A DNA stretch of 64,000 nt from Boletus sp. NGJ (GCA_019096195.1 JAGTXK010000141.1:62001-126000); one strand, 5' to 3'; numbered from the stretch's first letter, positions 1-12,895 are shown. Program-made: numbers and translations. The notes: a model not told the origin generated them from the sequence alone.

Positions 1-1847
1 GGAAACCTGTGATTGTCACTGCTTTCCGTCGACGAGAGCCGTCGGAACCAAAGCGTACGAACGTGTCCGATAGTCAACCAAATCGCGTGATTATAATGGA
101 CCATCGGGAGAACTGTGGATGGTCGACTCGACTATTTCAAAGAGCGCATCTAGTCGATCCAATCACGCTAATGAAGACGGTGGCGTGAGAGGATTTGCTG
201 GCACTAATCATAGTAGGCGTCGTGACGCCATCAACGTGGGATATCATTCAGAGGAGCCGTTGTTGGGACGCATTTTCTTTTGGTATTGTAATGATATGCG
301 ACTCGGATCCTCACCTGCGTTCTTGTGAACGGAGGAAACGAGGAAGGAGACAACATATAATTACCTAATCTCGAGTCTCAGGAAGCTCCACGAATCGTCG
401 TTGGACATGTTTCAGAGGAATGGTCCTTCTGTTCCATTTCCGGTCTCATCAACACGACCGTAATACACCGATGAAAGCTACACAGAAAACCAGGCAATTT
501 CTTTTTGAGGTAGGTGTGGTGTTTGCCCGTCACTCCCGTTTTCGTCTGAACTTTGAGAAAGGCTCAAGGGCAGAACGTGACAGTGCGCGGGATTGGGGTT
601 GGCGACGCTAATAAAGAGCGCGAAAAAGTTGGGCTGTATGGCGCCACCGTACGGAGAACGATTCTGCGCAGTAAGACCGCTTTCAGTGAGATGGATTCCA
701 CCAGCGTTCACTGATGACCTGGTCATCCCAACGAGGGTTATTTGTCTGGACGCTGAGAACACGAGACGCTCGCGTAAACGGGAAGAACGCACGTTTATTA
801 CGCCCACCTCTCTGCGCACCACGAGTCGACCTCCATATTTTGTACGTTCAGCCATCGAAACCCAGTACGCGCGTCCACCGTTGAGGAAGATGCCGTCAAC
901 GAAGGACAGTGTGTAGTAGTTCTCGAGAGTGATTATACAATGCCAACAATTCAGTAAGGCCACAATATTAGTTCAAACTGGTGGTGTGCCGCTGAGTGTG
1001 TTGCGGCACCACTCTCTTTGGTAACACTCAGGTCTGAAGAATCAAACCGCTCCCGCATCAGATCAACGACATTTATATGGACTTTGAACGTCACCTGCAT
1101 CAGCGAGCAACAGCACTTCGAAACGCGGAGCGGTCACGCCCAAATTTCGGCCCTGAGATGAACCGTAAGCGCCGTTGTTCATTCTGTGTCACAGCCTAAG
1201 ACGGAGACCAACGCTGCTGAAGTGAGCCATTTGAACAACGTGAAGGACGACTTGGGTACTGGACAGGGTCACGCAGATCCAAAGACAGCCACTCCTGTGC
1301 GTCGTTCTCGTGACGATAGACCACGTCGTGACAGCTCACTTTCTGCTGTAGGCGCAACAAAGGAACGTTGCACCTCAGTGGCCCTCGGTCGTGCCAACGG
1401 GGGTCCATGTCATGGTGCGCATTCACTTTTCAACTTACCACACCGTTAGACTCAGTGTGGAATACATCAGGAAGAAGCAGGCGATGCTAGGGTTTCGATC
1501 GCGTTCAAGTTACCAGGATGGATGTGCTGTTTTGGCACGGGTACTGAAGATGGGAGGCATTAATGCACCATTTCCTGAGCGGATCTAAGAGCTACAGCTC
1601 AAACCACGAGTCGGATAAATCGGTCAACAATTCTACCCCGCCGGAGCGCTAGCTTCACCGCGAGTTCTGCGAGCGAGCGGAATGGCAACGATGAGGGATC
1701 CGAATGGATTATAGATCGCCAGAATTTCCTGACACGCGCTCCGCGCACATAAAGCTGTTGTACTCTAAGCCATCGACACTTCTACGATCGGGGAAGGAGG
1801 CAGGGCCTCCAGACCGAAGCACGAACGACACGTTTTACATCGTGACA
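1..1847. other. No supported gene
   Basis: I see no recognisable gene, RNA or element here. The longest open frame is on the minus strand at 478-963 (161 codons). Its middle part is protein-like in composition, but it matches no family I know and has no clear splice signals. It could be a decayed exon or chance. Confidence 0.4.
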
Positions 1848-3460
1848 TCATCTCATAGCCTGAACACCAAAACTACACAGTGCTCCGGAAGCCAGACCGA
1901 CGATCGCAAAGGAGCCACCTAGTGTCGCTGCGACATCTACGTCTTCGCGGCGCCCCTCGAGCCTGGGATTATGCTCGAGAGAAGAAACAGCAAGCGTAGC
2001 TATAGATGACACAAAGCCATTTGTGTATCCCATCGTCAATAGTATGAACATAAAAAGGATATCAGAATGTATGATTGGAGAGACCGGGGTTGTTGCAGGT
2101 CGATGGATATTGCAAAGAAGGATCAGGGGAATGAACAGCGTGCGTGAGAGAGACATGGCTAGAATCTTCTTGGCGGACCAGACAAGTAGGCGAGGGAACG
2201 AGCAGCTGTACCGCCCAGCAAGATCTCCGATGTTAAAAACCAAGTAGTGGAATGCGGTGAACAGCAAGGGATGGACGGATGCATTCACGGATTGTACACG
2301 GGCTGTGATCGTAGGAAAAACCGCCTGGTTAAAACCCTATCGATTAGAGAACAATTACGGAAACCAAAGCAGGCACTTACCAGAGTGACTGTGAACACAT
2401 ACGCGATAGAGAACATAAATATCAAGTTCTGTTTAAAAACTCGATAAACGCGTGGATTGGCCTCCGTCTGGAGATTACCGCAGTCGTCCGCGACTAATCT
2501 GGTAAGCTCATCTGTGTCTTCAGCTTCACGGTGTTGTTCCAGAGTGCGGGTAACCAACTTGTAAAAAGGCTGCTTCATCAACCACGTGTAGGCAACCAAC
2601 GTGATGATGACGAAAATAGCAGAAACACCAAAGAAGATACGCGCAGCTATTTCTTCGGCCTGATTGTCACTACCATCAGCTCCATTTACCTCCATCGGCA
2701 CGGGTTTCGGAGAAAAACGCCAAAGAGAAAGCGCTGAGCTGGTAACCTGGACAACACTGACCGCAACAGCGACGGCGGCTTGTCCTGATAGCACAGTCTG
2801 CAGGAACGATGCGCCAAGTAACGCTGCCCCAGCGTAGGTAGCTGTGTACAGATAGGCAGTTGAGATCGCCAGAGAAGCTGAGTTGAAGAGAGCAAACAAA
2901 AGAAAAGCCGGCGGTGTGCCTCGAATGTACGTGCTGAAACATAGAGATGTCACAAGGAGAATCACCGCAATGATGGACACGAATATGCGGCGAGATTGGG
3001 ACGACTGCGATATCCAAAAGTTTGAGTGCTCACTAGCGCTCACTATCACCATAGAGTGAGATCTACGAACCTGTTTCGAGGTAATCGTGCAGTAAAACTG
3101 GCATACTAACTTGGTCAATGCGTAAACGGTAGACAAGTACGAGCTGAAGGTTGGGTAGAAGGAGGAACCAGCCAGCCGGGACAAGAAAAAGGAGGTTCCA
3201 TTAACCAATGCTGAGTAGCGTCACTAAGCATGAACAGGACGGGCAGTTTGGCGAGATGTATCACCATTCCAAGGTAGCAAAATGGTGCAGCCTAGAAGGA
3301 AATATGTCCACTTGGTTCGAGCTTCAGTCGTAATCCACTCGGTTGTCGAGTAAAGATCGTCCCCACCAACTCCGGCTTCATGGACGTCGGAGTGGTTCAA
3401 GGCTGGGTCCCGCGAGGCCCGGGACGGTATGGCGCGAGATTTGGCAAGAGAGACTGGCAT
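1848..3460 (-). CDS. Equilibrative nucleoside transporter (ENT/SLC29 family, Fun26-like)
   Basis: Predicted multi-pass carrier for nucleosides across the plasma or vacuolar membrane. Four exons read in frame on the minus strand: 3460-3265, 3210-3071, 3004-2381 and 2324-1848, giving 478 residues. Introns are 54, 66 and 56 bases. Splicing restores the ENT signature LLPWNA near residue 62, the SYLST stretch of helix 2, the ITSKQ loop, VFPTIT after the central loop, and FHYLVFNIGDLAGRY near the last third, which is the family's conserved D-x-x-GR region. The central hydrophilic loop between helices 6 and 7 is acidic. The start was chosen at the first ATG giving a short hydrophilic N-terminus before helix 1. 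Family assignment is firm. Substrate and membrane are not readable from sequence. Confidence 0.9.
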
Positions 3461-3901
3461 GGTAGTCCAAGATCTAAAATCCGCTGATACACCAGACTGT
3501 AGTGGTAGGTCCAACCCACACAAATTGGTCCAGGCGTAGCCTGTAACGAGATGTTTAAACGTAATGGTTATCATTACGACCATGAAATGCTACAAGGCGC
3601 TACACTCTCAACATCACAGATGGATGGACACAAGATCCAAAACAGCAATTTGGGTACTGCACGCGTTGATGTGGATGCTACGGCAAAAGTAATGTGCAAA
3701 TGACGAGCCCTTTCGGTCTTGTTTGCACCAAAAAAACGGACAAGAAAAAACAAACTCTCCCGTGCAACGTCTTTCATTAAAGGGTTTTGTTCACACAGTG
3801 CGTTGCCCCACTTTGACAAGTTCGAAATCAGTCAGCTTACTGTCTCGTGTGGAAACTAGACCAATTATAAGCGCTCTATACTCTCTGATCTATAAGGTAC
3901 G
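3461..3901. other. Intergenic, nothing recognised
   Basis: This spacer lies upstream of the nucleoside transporter start and downstream of the neighbouring minus-strand gene. Short open frames here are not supported by splice sites or motifs. Confidence 0.5.
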
Positions 3902-4581
3902 TTACCTTTGAAGATATATATTCACATAGTCATGGATCTGGACGACCTGCGGACCCGGTCCCCATTCTGCCGTTGGGGAGTCCCTGCGTCGACCAAGTAC
4001 CACATTTTGATCAAAATGATCAAGCCTTGGCCTCGCGTCAATCATCAATAGCGACGAGCACGAAGTAATTCCACCTTTTCCATAAACTTTTCGCGCCTTG
4101 TCATAGACACCAAGGTTCGCTGTGTCCGAGGTACTCATCGTGAGGAGGTGATGGAACGACTTCTCTGTGATGATAGCGTGACCCGTGCAGAATACGGTGA
4201 CGAGGTATGTCTCCATAGTGTACTTTGTGACTTGACATGGGAAGATAGGAGGCAGGATGCTTAATACGCGAATTCGGCCAGGATCGCGCGATACCCACCG
4301 AAGCAAGCATGATACAGCGAGACTACCCAGTGGAACTCCCAGATGCAGCACTGCGCGAGACATCCTAGCGGATGGTACAGTGGAGATGACTGCTCGGCCA
4401 GACGGACATACCACCTCGCCGAGAGGTACGCCAACCACCACGGAGCGAGGCCAAGGAGAAAATGCTGAATCGGGTGGGCTGCGAAAAGCTCTGGGTAAAA
4501 CGAGAGGACAGAAAGGAGGAGTGGGACACTTGTCAAGGACACGAGAAGCGCGGTTGATGCAAGGCTATTTTGTGGATTCAT
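3902..4581 (-). CDS. Predicted membrane protein, unrecognised
   Basis: Two exons, 4581-4299 and 4230-3902, join in frame across a 68-base GT-AG intron to give 203 residues. The N-terminal 60 residues contain two hydrophobic segments with a PWWLAYL turn between them. A third hydrophobic stretch follows the splice (TYLVTVFCTGHAII), so three or four membrane spans are likely. The last 70 residues are hydrophilic. I do not recognise the family. The layout weakly recalls small EXPERA-type membrane proteins, but the signature residues are not clear. The alternative is a chance frame, because the antisense strand is also open over part of exon 1. Confidence 0.45.
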
Positions 4582-4898
4582 TTTCGATATCGGGCTGGTT
4601 CGAAACGGATCCAGGTGGCTTAGATTACGGGTACCAATTAGCCTTCAAGCGCCGCCACGTGCTAAATATTCAAAGGTTGAGGCTCGACTGCAAAACTAAC
4701 CAAAGCGAGAGTGTACGCGGTAGACGTGATAGAGAGACCAAATCCGAGTCGTGCTGTTACACAAAGCACCGATATTTAGTAGTACCTGTCGTTGCCGGCT
4801 CGTACAAAGGTTGGTCTGGTAGCACCGCCACCGGTCAATTTTGCTTCGTTACTGTAAATTTTATAGACATTTCATTCAGCTTCGACGAGCCCATTTTC

Positions 4899-6929
4899 AT
4901 GGCAACATGGCTAGTCGGACACACACCTTGGCTTTTACCAGCTCGTGCTAGACTTCATCTCGAATTCCTTCCCTCCCGGTTATGGCTCCAAGCACGTAGC
5001 CACCTCAACGTCGCTCTACAGACACCCTCGCCAGCCTCGCTCGAGATAGAGACGATGCCATATCCCACAGGACACCCAGATGCCTCCGTATTCGAGCCCA
5101 TGTCGGAGGAATACACATCCGTATTCACGGCCGGTCCACACCACTTCACCCCACTCAGCTCTTCAGAGACTCTTGCATCCCTCGTTCTCAAAGGCAACTT
5201 CCAGGCTGCGGAGTCACTCCGCAAGGAGATGATATCCCACCATATCCCAATCCCTTGCAATGCCCTCTATCTCCGTGCGGCCCTACACGCGATCACGGAG
5301 GTTCGCCCGAGAGGGTCTGCCAAGGAGCGCTTGGATGCGTTCGAGGCCTGGTTGTCGCTCGCACCCGATCGCCACGAAGAAGGGCAGTCGTTTCACGATA
5401 TCCGACAGAGACTCTTTCGGTTCATGGATCATCTCAACCTCACGCTTGTGTACCGTTTCGGTCTCGTACTCGCCTCGAAGGGGTATTATTCTGGAAAGGC
5501 AGCCATGCAAGTCGTCTCGACGCTCGCTCGCTATACTCGGCTGTCGGTCGTGGAGAGGTATTTGCTCGAAGTAGAAGATGCATCCCGGGATTACCTTTCG
5601 AAGAAGGGCACTGTTCCACCATCCGAGTTACTTGCTGGTGCGTACAACGTTGCTATTAGAACGGTCGCACTGGCAGGCAAGCATGAGGCTGCACACTACC
5701 TCATCTCGATGGCACAGCTACGTAGAGTTCATATTTCTAGTTTCACACTAGAAATTGTCGCCAAACACGCTCCAGATCGACAAATGGCGACAGACCGGAT
5801 TCGGGGCATGTACCCTCCGCGGATTCTGCAGAACACAAACACACCTTCCGTCAGCGTTAAGTGCAAGACAATCCCTGCAGAAAACTCTGCTGACATTGCG
5901 GTACTGGCAGCACGCCTTCGCTCCCTACGTATTGCTCTAAGATCACCCTTTCAACCCTCCCCTCATGCCCTGCGCAGTTTCGTAATCTCGTACCGGGCTC
6001 TCGGCCGCACTCGCGCACTCGTACTTCTCCGCTCTCTTGCATACCGTCACTCGCCGAAATCAGCGTCTACCTGGGCATTTACCAAGATGCATCACCACCA
6101 TTCACGACGGGAACCCATCCATGTCCTCTCCATTTTCTCACAGCATTTTCACCTCGTCGGTGTCCCGCGAAGAACGCTGCTATCGTTCATAAGGGGAACA
6201 CGAGGGCAACAACCCCGGAAAGAACGTGTCAGGCGATGGGTGACTCACCCTTTGCCGAAGAGCCAGAAACTTTGGCCAACAGCATATCACACTGCGCTCG
6301 TTTGGGAAGCGATTGTCTTGCTATCGCCAAGCATCGAGAGAGAGAGGCTGTACACCCTCTTGCTGTCGCTCGTTCGACGGAGCAAGCAACAAGAAGTGGG
6401 GTTGGACGGTCCTGGTTCTCGTCAAATTCCAGAAGCCGATCAGCCACGGCTGCAGTTGCCCCCGGACACATACGACAATGTTCATTTCTCGTCCTTTGTG
6501 TCGTGGTGGGCGCGGAGGAACCCTGCGAGGGCAACGAGCGTCTTACAGGACATGGTGGATCTTGGCGTAGAGCCTTCGATGATCCAGTGGAGCTTGGTCG
6601 CGCGGGGGTACGCACAGCACGATGATCCGCTTGTTGCCTTGCGCATCTTGGACTGTCTCGAGGACGTTGAGCGGGGGAGGGAAGACAACGCTGGGATTGA
6701 TGACGGAGACGCCGCCGCCAAGGGTATGTGTCCGTCGGACGTGCTCTTAGGGGCCCATACGAACGTGCTGCGTGGGTTCGTCATCGCGGGCGACGTGCAG
6801 CATGCGCGTGAGGTGGAGGGACGACTGGTGGCGCGTTTGGGGTACCAAGCGGGACAGAGACGAGTGACGGACGCGAACATCGCGCTCTTGAGAGGGCTCG
6901 AAGACAAGCTTGAACGGTCCCCGTCATGA
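4899..6929 (+). CDS. Pentatricopeptide repeat (PPR) protein, probably mitochondrial
   Basis: Intronless frame of 676 residues. The open frame continues upstream to 4257, but ATG 4899 was chosen because it begins a basic, hydrophobic, acid-poor N-terminus (MATWLVGHTP...) typical of a mitochondrial presequence. The body is mostly alpha-helical. The clearest PPR-like units are near the C-terminus: a helix pair ending VLQDMVDLGVEPSMIQW followed by a second unit containing LVARGYAQHDDPLVALRIL, and a last one with HTNVLRGFVIAGDVQHAREV. PPR proteins bind organellar RNA, acting in maturation or translation. Repeat number and RNA target cannot be read here. The degenerate repeats fit fast-evolving fungal PPR proteins. 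Confidence 0.75.
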   Translation: MATWLVGHTPWLLPARARLHLEFLPSRLWLQARSHLNVALQTPSPASLEIETMPYPTGHPDASVFEPMSEEYTSVFTAGPHHFTPLSSSETLASLVLKGNFQAAESLRKEMISHHIPIPCNALYLRAALHAITEVRPRGSAKERLDAFEAWLSLAPDRHEEGQSFHDIRQRLFRFMDHLNLTLVYRFGLVLASKGYYSGKAAMQVVSTLARYTRLSVVERYLLEVEDASRDYLSKKGTVPPSELLAGAYNVAIRTVALAGKHEAAHYLISMAQLRRVHISSFTLEIVAKHAPDRQMATDRIRGMYPPRILQNTNTPSVSVKCKTIPAENSADIAVLAARLRSLRIALRSPFQPSPHALRSFVISYRALGRTRALVLLRSLAYRHSPKSASTWAFTKMHHHHSRREPIHVLSIFSQHFHLVGVPRRTLLSFIRGTRGQQPRKERVRRWVTHPLPKSQKLWPTAYHTALVWEAIVLLSPSIERERLYTLLLSLVRRSKQQEVGLDGPGSRQIPEADQPRLQLPPDTYDNVHFSSFVSWWARRNPARATSVLQDMVDLGVEPSMIQWSLVARGYAQHDDPLVALRILDCLEDVERGREDNAGIDDGDAAAKGMCPSDVLLGAHTNVLRGFVIAGDVQHAREVEGRLVARLGYQAGQRRVTDANIALLRGLEDKLERSPS

Positions 6930-7613
6930 ATCGTGCGTTGTTTCGTGGTTTGCTGCGGTCGCCAGTGCATTGTGTAACGTGTTTGACGTTTTTTTTTTTT
7001 CTTTTTGCCAAGATGAGGCACTTGTTGGTTACTCTCACTTGCCAGCCTCGGCTCCGTTTGATCGGAGTGTCATAGGCGATGCAGAGTAGCTTATCTTCAC
7101 TACCTGACACACTCCACAGCGTGGCACTTCGTGGGTCATGCGTCTCCAAGTTTGGGCTGGGTCACATGTATCCGCGTCAAACTACCCCCGGCGCTCCATA
7201 AGAAGGCGATAACGAATTTCGGCGCTCCGCAGCGCGCGTTCACGTACATGCAAGTAACACGGTGATGGGTGAATCAAAACAAAATTAGTTGCGAGTGCAA
7301 TGTATACTGAAACGTGAAAAGAGAGGGAAAAATCGTGCAAGTGTGGGACTGCAGTATTAATATCATTCATTCTCGCCGGGATAGTCTGTCCGATATATAG
7401 TGTAATACGAAGAAAACAGTACGCAAGTGCGAAAAGTGTCGATCACTGTTGGCGGGGTGGTGGTCGAGTATATGCCAAATGAATGACCAGCTGTTCGAAG
7501 GATATTTAGGATGAAAACGGTGACGGAACAGGACGGGATGGATATAAATGGAATCGGTGGGGATAAAACGCCAAATACGCAGAAAAAAAAAGGGTTGCAT
7601 TACAGTCAACGCT
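6930..7613. other. Convergent intergenic region
   Basis: Lies between the 3' ends of the PPR gene and the surface-protein gene, so it should carry both transcription terminators. A run of T residues stands near 6989-7000. No gene was recognised. Confidence 0.5.
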
Positions 7614-9273
7614 TCAGGGCTCCTTTCGGATGTTGGTGTATGCTGGAGGAATTTCTATCGTTTCTAGCTCAGTGCCTTCTTGGGCACTACTTGGGCCAGC
7701 ATCTTCATGCTGGATAATATTGACCGCTCTCAGCTGCCTGGTCATACCCGACTTGCGCGAGTTCGTCAAGCCTGTCGAAGACCCTTGAGCCAAGACGCCG
7801 AGTTCGAGGTCGGGCGTTAGAGAGCGTGGATCTGAGAACGATGTCACTCCGGACTGAGGCCGGGCCATCGTTCCGTGGGGCGAACTGGCGAGCGACTCGG
7901 ATAGTAAAGCGGAGCCTGCGATAGACCGACGAGCACTGTCTTCATGTTGGGAGAAGGATGATATCGTGGGTTCTGTAACAAGGTAGGGTTCGGGCTGCAG
8001 ATATGGCGGGGGCTGGTAATTGGAAGGTGGTTCGTTGTCGTCAGGATCGCCGTGTAGGAGATTGACGGGCTGTTCCTTTTGGGACTTTGGTACGATCTTG
8101 CGCCGAATAACGTAAAACGCGACCAGACCGAGCATGACGATCGCCGCAAGCCCACCGATAACGCCGCCTGATACAAAAAATGAATGTGTGAGACCGAGAA
8201 GCAGCTGGTTGCGCTTACCGACTATGGCGCCCGTATTGTTGGAACTGGTAATCAAGAGATGTGTGGCGTAAACGGGGGGTTCTGATTGAATGAAGGTTGC
8301 TTGGATACTGACCTACTGCCACTGCTTCCGCTCGTCATTCCGCCGCTGGCGTTGGTAGGATAAGCACCACCAGCGGGTGGACCCGCGGTAGATGAAGGGG
8401 AGGTATTCGTGATACACGAGCTGTTCGGATTAAGGCCGGCAGAAACGGTGTATAACCCACTGCCTCCTGTTCCGAGGCCACGGGCGTCCCCAGAGACCAC
8501 CATGAGGGTTGAACCGGGGCGAACAGTAGGCGTCCATTGAAAGCCGGTTCCCATGCTGGATTCATTTGTGATCGCACCCATTGGTATCGAAAATGAATCC
8601 CCCCCAGGAATGACACCTTGAAAGTTTACGTTTCTGGAGACGGGTAAGACTGGTCAATGCCAACACAGAGCCCAGTGGTGTGAGATTACCCTTGTACTTG
8701 AGATGAGTTCCACCATAACCTGCTTGGGGTGCACGAGACGACTTGATTTGGAGGGTTGATGTTAAAAGGGAAGTCAGGAGCTACAGTTTGGGACGCGTTG
8801 AAACAGCTTGTGTCACTACTGTTCGTCACGGTCGCAGCTACACTAGTACCACCAGAGCCGAAGCCTGAGTTATCGCTAACCTGGGAGCGAAAGGAATGAG
8901 TGAGCAAACATCTGCATGAAATCCATTGATGCACGCCCGGAAACTTGAATACGGGACTGGGATGAGAGTGGGAACTTACGACGGTGACGAACTGTGAAGT
9001 GGCAGGGAATTTGAGCTGGAAGCTGTAAGAAGATCCATTGTCAGGGAACTGTTGGTATACAATTGTGCGGACTTCGACGTTGTTCGGAAGTGGAGTAGGA
9101 CCATAGGGAATGATTAGGACGCTATACGGCGGCTCGCCTGAGCCAGAAATTTGAAGGGAAAGATCGGCACATTGTTGAGGTTGGCTTGTGAAAGTGAAGG
9201 AATAGCCAGAGACCAGTGAAGCTGAGAGAGCGAGAGCGAGCAAGGTTTCAGAGGCCGGGAGAGAACGGGGCAT
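7614..9273 (-). CDS. Secreted-type single-pass membrane protein with Ser/Thr-rich ectodomain
   Basis: Five exons read in frame: 9273-8980, 8880-8690, 8633-8313, 8244-8219 and 8167-7614, giving 461 residues. Introns are 99, 56, 68 and 51 bases, and exon 4 is only 26 bases. Residues 1-22 look like a signal peptide.  The ectodomain of roughly 230 residues is a beta-rich module (YSFTFTSQPQQCADL near its start) followed by Gly/Ser/Thr-rich sequence. A single membrane span, GGVIGGLAAIVMLGLVAFYV, is followed by basic residues IRRK and a cytoplasmic tail of about 150 residues rich in Pro and Ser. This architecture is common in basidiomycetes and resembles wall-stress sensors in layout only. No function is assigned. 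Confidence 0.8.
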
Positions 9274-9748
9274 ATTCTGTGGAGAAACCAGATGGACACA
9301 TTCGTATGGTGAGAGGTGGAGACAAGCCCTAAAGTATCCGACCACACCGCTGCGCAGCTAAACGTGCCAACGGCCAAAATAGACTTGATTGTACATTCAC
9401 ATTTGTCGTTTTGGATTGATTTCTCGCTACCATACAACGTCGATAGAACGCAAATCAGCTTCCAAGATTCGCCAGCCAATTCAAGCGCTAGCGATGTCGA
9501 AGCTGCACTGTCACAACTGGGCAACTTGGACAGGCAGCTTAGTCAGCCGTTCCACGAGACCCGGGTTTCCCCGAGGGCGATCTTTACCGGATTTGTCATC
9601 AAAGTTGCGACTTGTTCGTCTTGACCTCCCCCGCCCGCTCTACACGTCCACTTGGCTCTCCATTTCTTCCGGGAACATCACTACCGACGTCCTAGATCAT
9701 TCACAGTCTACTTTTCAATTTTTACAGACCGCTATTTCTCTCCCTACA
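9274..9748. other. Divergent promoter region
   Basis: Separates the surface-protein gene (minus) from the Gin4-like kinase gene (plus), so it must hold both promoters. The last 130 bases before the kinase ATG are pyrimidine-rich, as often seen upstream of fungal genes. An open frame runs through from 9389, but it lacks an ATG until 9749. Confidence 0.5.
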
Positions 9749-12700
9749 ATGGCATCTCTAACCGACACTCCACCTAGAGCACCGCCAATCAAGTACAACG
9801 CCCACCTGGGAACTCGCTGGCAAAAAGAAAAGGCCGCCGCTGGCGTCGGTGCTTTCGATTTTCCAGAGGACCCCAAATACATCGGTCAATGGATTATCGG
9901 TGAATGCGTCGGCAAAGGTGCTAGTGGGCGTGTCCGCATCGCGAAACATCGCCGCACAGGTAAACTCGCCGCGGTGAAAATCCTACCGCTTCAACCACTC
10001 ATGAACTCCCGCGCATCTTTGGCTACCCACCTCGCGAAATCTGAGAAACAACGTCTTGGAATCGATAGGGAGATCATCATGATGAAACTCATGAACCATC
10101 CCAACATATTGCGCATATACGATGTCTTCGAAGGCGAGAACGAGCTTTATCTTGTACTCGAATACGTAGAAGGTGGCGAGCTGTTTGATTTCCTCGTTAA
10201 CCGCGGTCGACTCCCTCCCCTCGATGCCCTGGCATTTTTCAAGCAAATCGTCTATGGACTCAACTACGCACACACTTTTTCTATCATTCACCGCGACCTC
10301 AAGCCCGAAAATATATTGATACATTCCCTCAACCCCCCCTTGATCAAGCTCGCCGATTGGGGAATGGCTGCCTTCGCACCTCCCGCTCTCCAACTTGAAA
10401 CCAGCTGTGGCAGTCCTCATTATGCGAGTCCCGAGATCGTGAACGGCATGAAATACAGGGGAAACGCGACCGACATTTGGAGCTGTGGTGTAATCCTTTA
10501 CGCTCTCCTCACCGGTAGGCTCCCTTTCGATGACAAGAACGTGCGAACGCTTCTCGCCAAAGTCAAGACCGGTAGGTATGATGTCCCCCCCTATGTCGAT
10601 CCTTTGGCCAGGGACCTCTTGACTCGAATGCTTGTCGTTGACGTCAACCAAAGAATCACGGTATGAGGACAGCAAATGTCGTCCTTTGTTTCCTTCACAG
10701 CTCTTCTTAGATCCCCGAAATCATGTCACACCCCTGGTTCAATAAGATGACACTGGGAATTCTCTACGTACCAGCACCTTCCGTCACTGAACTGGCAAAG
10801 CCGCTTGCGTCCGAAGCCCACATCGACGAGGAGCTCCTAGAATCCCTGTGCGTTATCTGGGGCAAGCACGCCGACGTCCAGGGTATCAAAGCCGATCTCT
10901 TGAGTCCCCAGGGAGAGGGTACTCTTGCGAAAGCCTTTTACTTTCTCTTGCACGAATACAGGGAACAAACCCTCAAGGATCACGGTATTATTCTTGATCT
11001 TGACGAGGCCCAGGTCCATCTATCCGGAAAAGTCATCACGAAGCAATATAGGTCACCTCAGAAGCGATCCAACAACCTCGAGCCCGACACTTCGATTCGT
11101 CACGGGCGGCTACACACAAACCGCGATGCGCCGCCGCCTCCTTCTCGATCATCTTCTCCGAACCCTCTCATGATGGATGCTTCCTCGCCGGCTTCTGTAT
11201 CTCGATCTCGAACACCATCTCCTGTTGGTCCTCGGGCCCCAAAGCCTCGGCCGGTATCATCTCCAGTTGCCGAAATTCCAACGCGCCATAAGAGCATGAC
11301 CCTCAAGCCTGTCACTACAGCTCTCCCGAGTGCCCACGCTGAACTAGCACGAACCCGATCATCCACGGTGACCATGCTCCCTCCACGGATCGCTCAGGAT
11401 TCACACAACTACCACGCGCATAATCAACAGATGTACCAGCCGATGCATATTCCTGGAACCCCTCCTATAGCTCCGGGCCCGGTTGCCAGGATGGCGCCTG
11501 TAGCAGTCCCTACTGCATGGTTTCCTGTCTCTCCGCACTCCCCTCACTCGGCTGGGCCGGCTATAAGTCCTAGTATTCCTCGTGCCGCCCCTGTGTCCAT
11601 GGTACGGCGTATGGGTCCCAGTGAAGTACGGTCGGCTCCTACTTCGCCGCGCTCCGGGGAGCAAGATTTGATGATAGACATTGAACCTACAACACCAGTA
11701 CCCGGTCGACTCGATACAGTGTTTACTTATCACAGGAACGACCCGTTCAGCCCGGAGGGACGGCCTACTATCAAAGTTTATCGAGAGGATACATCACCCC
11801 AAGTCGACCGATCACGGTATTCTCAAGCGCCGACGCGCCATGTTACCATGCCTACTTCGCCCGAAGACGCTCACCAGTCTGGAAGAGGTCAAGAGAACAA
11901 GGAAAACAGCGAGCATTTCGAGGGAAGATACCCCTATCTGGAGAAAGACCCGGTGCATTTCTCTGGAGGACTCTTTGTGAAGCCGCGTGCCGGAGGAAGG
12001 GTTGGGAAGGAACTTCGGAACAGTCTGCACGGCGTTGAATTCTTGAAGCGAGATGGTAAGGAACGGGAAAGAGACAGGAAACCCAAGGGTGAGCAGACTC
12101 TTGTTTGATATCGCGACGTGCTCGACCCATCTCGGATTTGTAGCCCCACCATTAGATCTACATTTAAACACCTCGATCATAAAACGTCCGGTAGTAGGCT
12201 CGCCGACCCAGCCGACTTCACCGGGGATGCCACCTATCATATCTTCTCCGGTTGGCGAATTCAAAGGGTGGTTTTCTAACCTGTTCAACTGGAGAGCACA
12301 TACGTACGTACTTTGTTCAACAAACAACCTCACCGCGACGCGTATCGAAACGGTTCGCATTCTCGAGCAATTGGGAGTAACGATCGCACTCGAGGACCCT
12401 GACAGTATGCACGGTCATGGTGCAGGAACCGCTGCGGTATTGCGATGTAGAACCAACGAGGTCTTCGATGAGGTCACTGGCGCGGTCGTTCAGAAACACG
12501 TCCGTTTTCGAGTCGAGTTTTCGGTGGGTTCGACAGGGTTCGTTGCACCGACCATCGGCGCTGGTTCGAGCGCAGGCACGTCGATTGGCGTTGGTGCGCC
12601 GGTCGTAGGCGCGTCCACGACGTCCACTGGCATGTCTTCCTCGTTGATGTCTCCTCGGCATGCGTTGGCCAAACAGACGATGGCGGTTGGTTACGCGTGT

Positions 12701-12895
12701 GCAATCGTGTTGGTGCAAGAAAAGGGATCGTTGTCGACGTTTAGGGCGGTGTGTCGGTGGTTGAGGGAGGAATGGAAGTTGGACGCGCTCCGAAGCCCGC
12801 CTGGCGCTGGCCCAAGTGGACAGGGAGGTTATTTGGAGCAGCAGCAACAACAGCGCCAGGGGATGGGGCCATTGAAGAGGGGGGCGATGTTATAA
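9749..12895 (+). CDS. Gin4/Hsl1/Nim1-type Ser/Thr kinase with C-terminal KA1-like domain
   Basis: Three exons, 9749-10660, 10711-12088 and 12144-12895, give 1013 residues. The kinase domain starts near residue 48: glycine loop GKGASGRV at 55-62, catalytic Lys77 in [24 protein letters not shown] in the activation segment and DIWSCGV. The DFG motif reads DWG (LADWGMAAF). After the kinase come a UBA-like helical segment, a long Pro/Ser-rich disordered region, and a C-terminal module (TRIETVRILEQLGV to the end) resembling the KA1 domain that binds acidic membrane lipids. Gin4/Hsl1/Cdr2 kinases sit at the bud neck or cortex and link cell size or septins to Swe1/Wee1. Family placement is firm. Which of Hsl1, Gin4 or Kcc4 is the nearest relative is not. 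Confidence 0.88.

Noticed and set aside
4257-4898. Upstream extension of the PPR open frame
   Set aside because: The frame is open, but the residues are Arg/Thr-rich and without pattern, overlap a better minus-strand gene, and precede a good mitochondrial presequence beginning at 4899.
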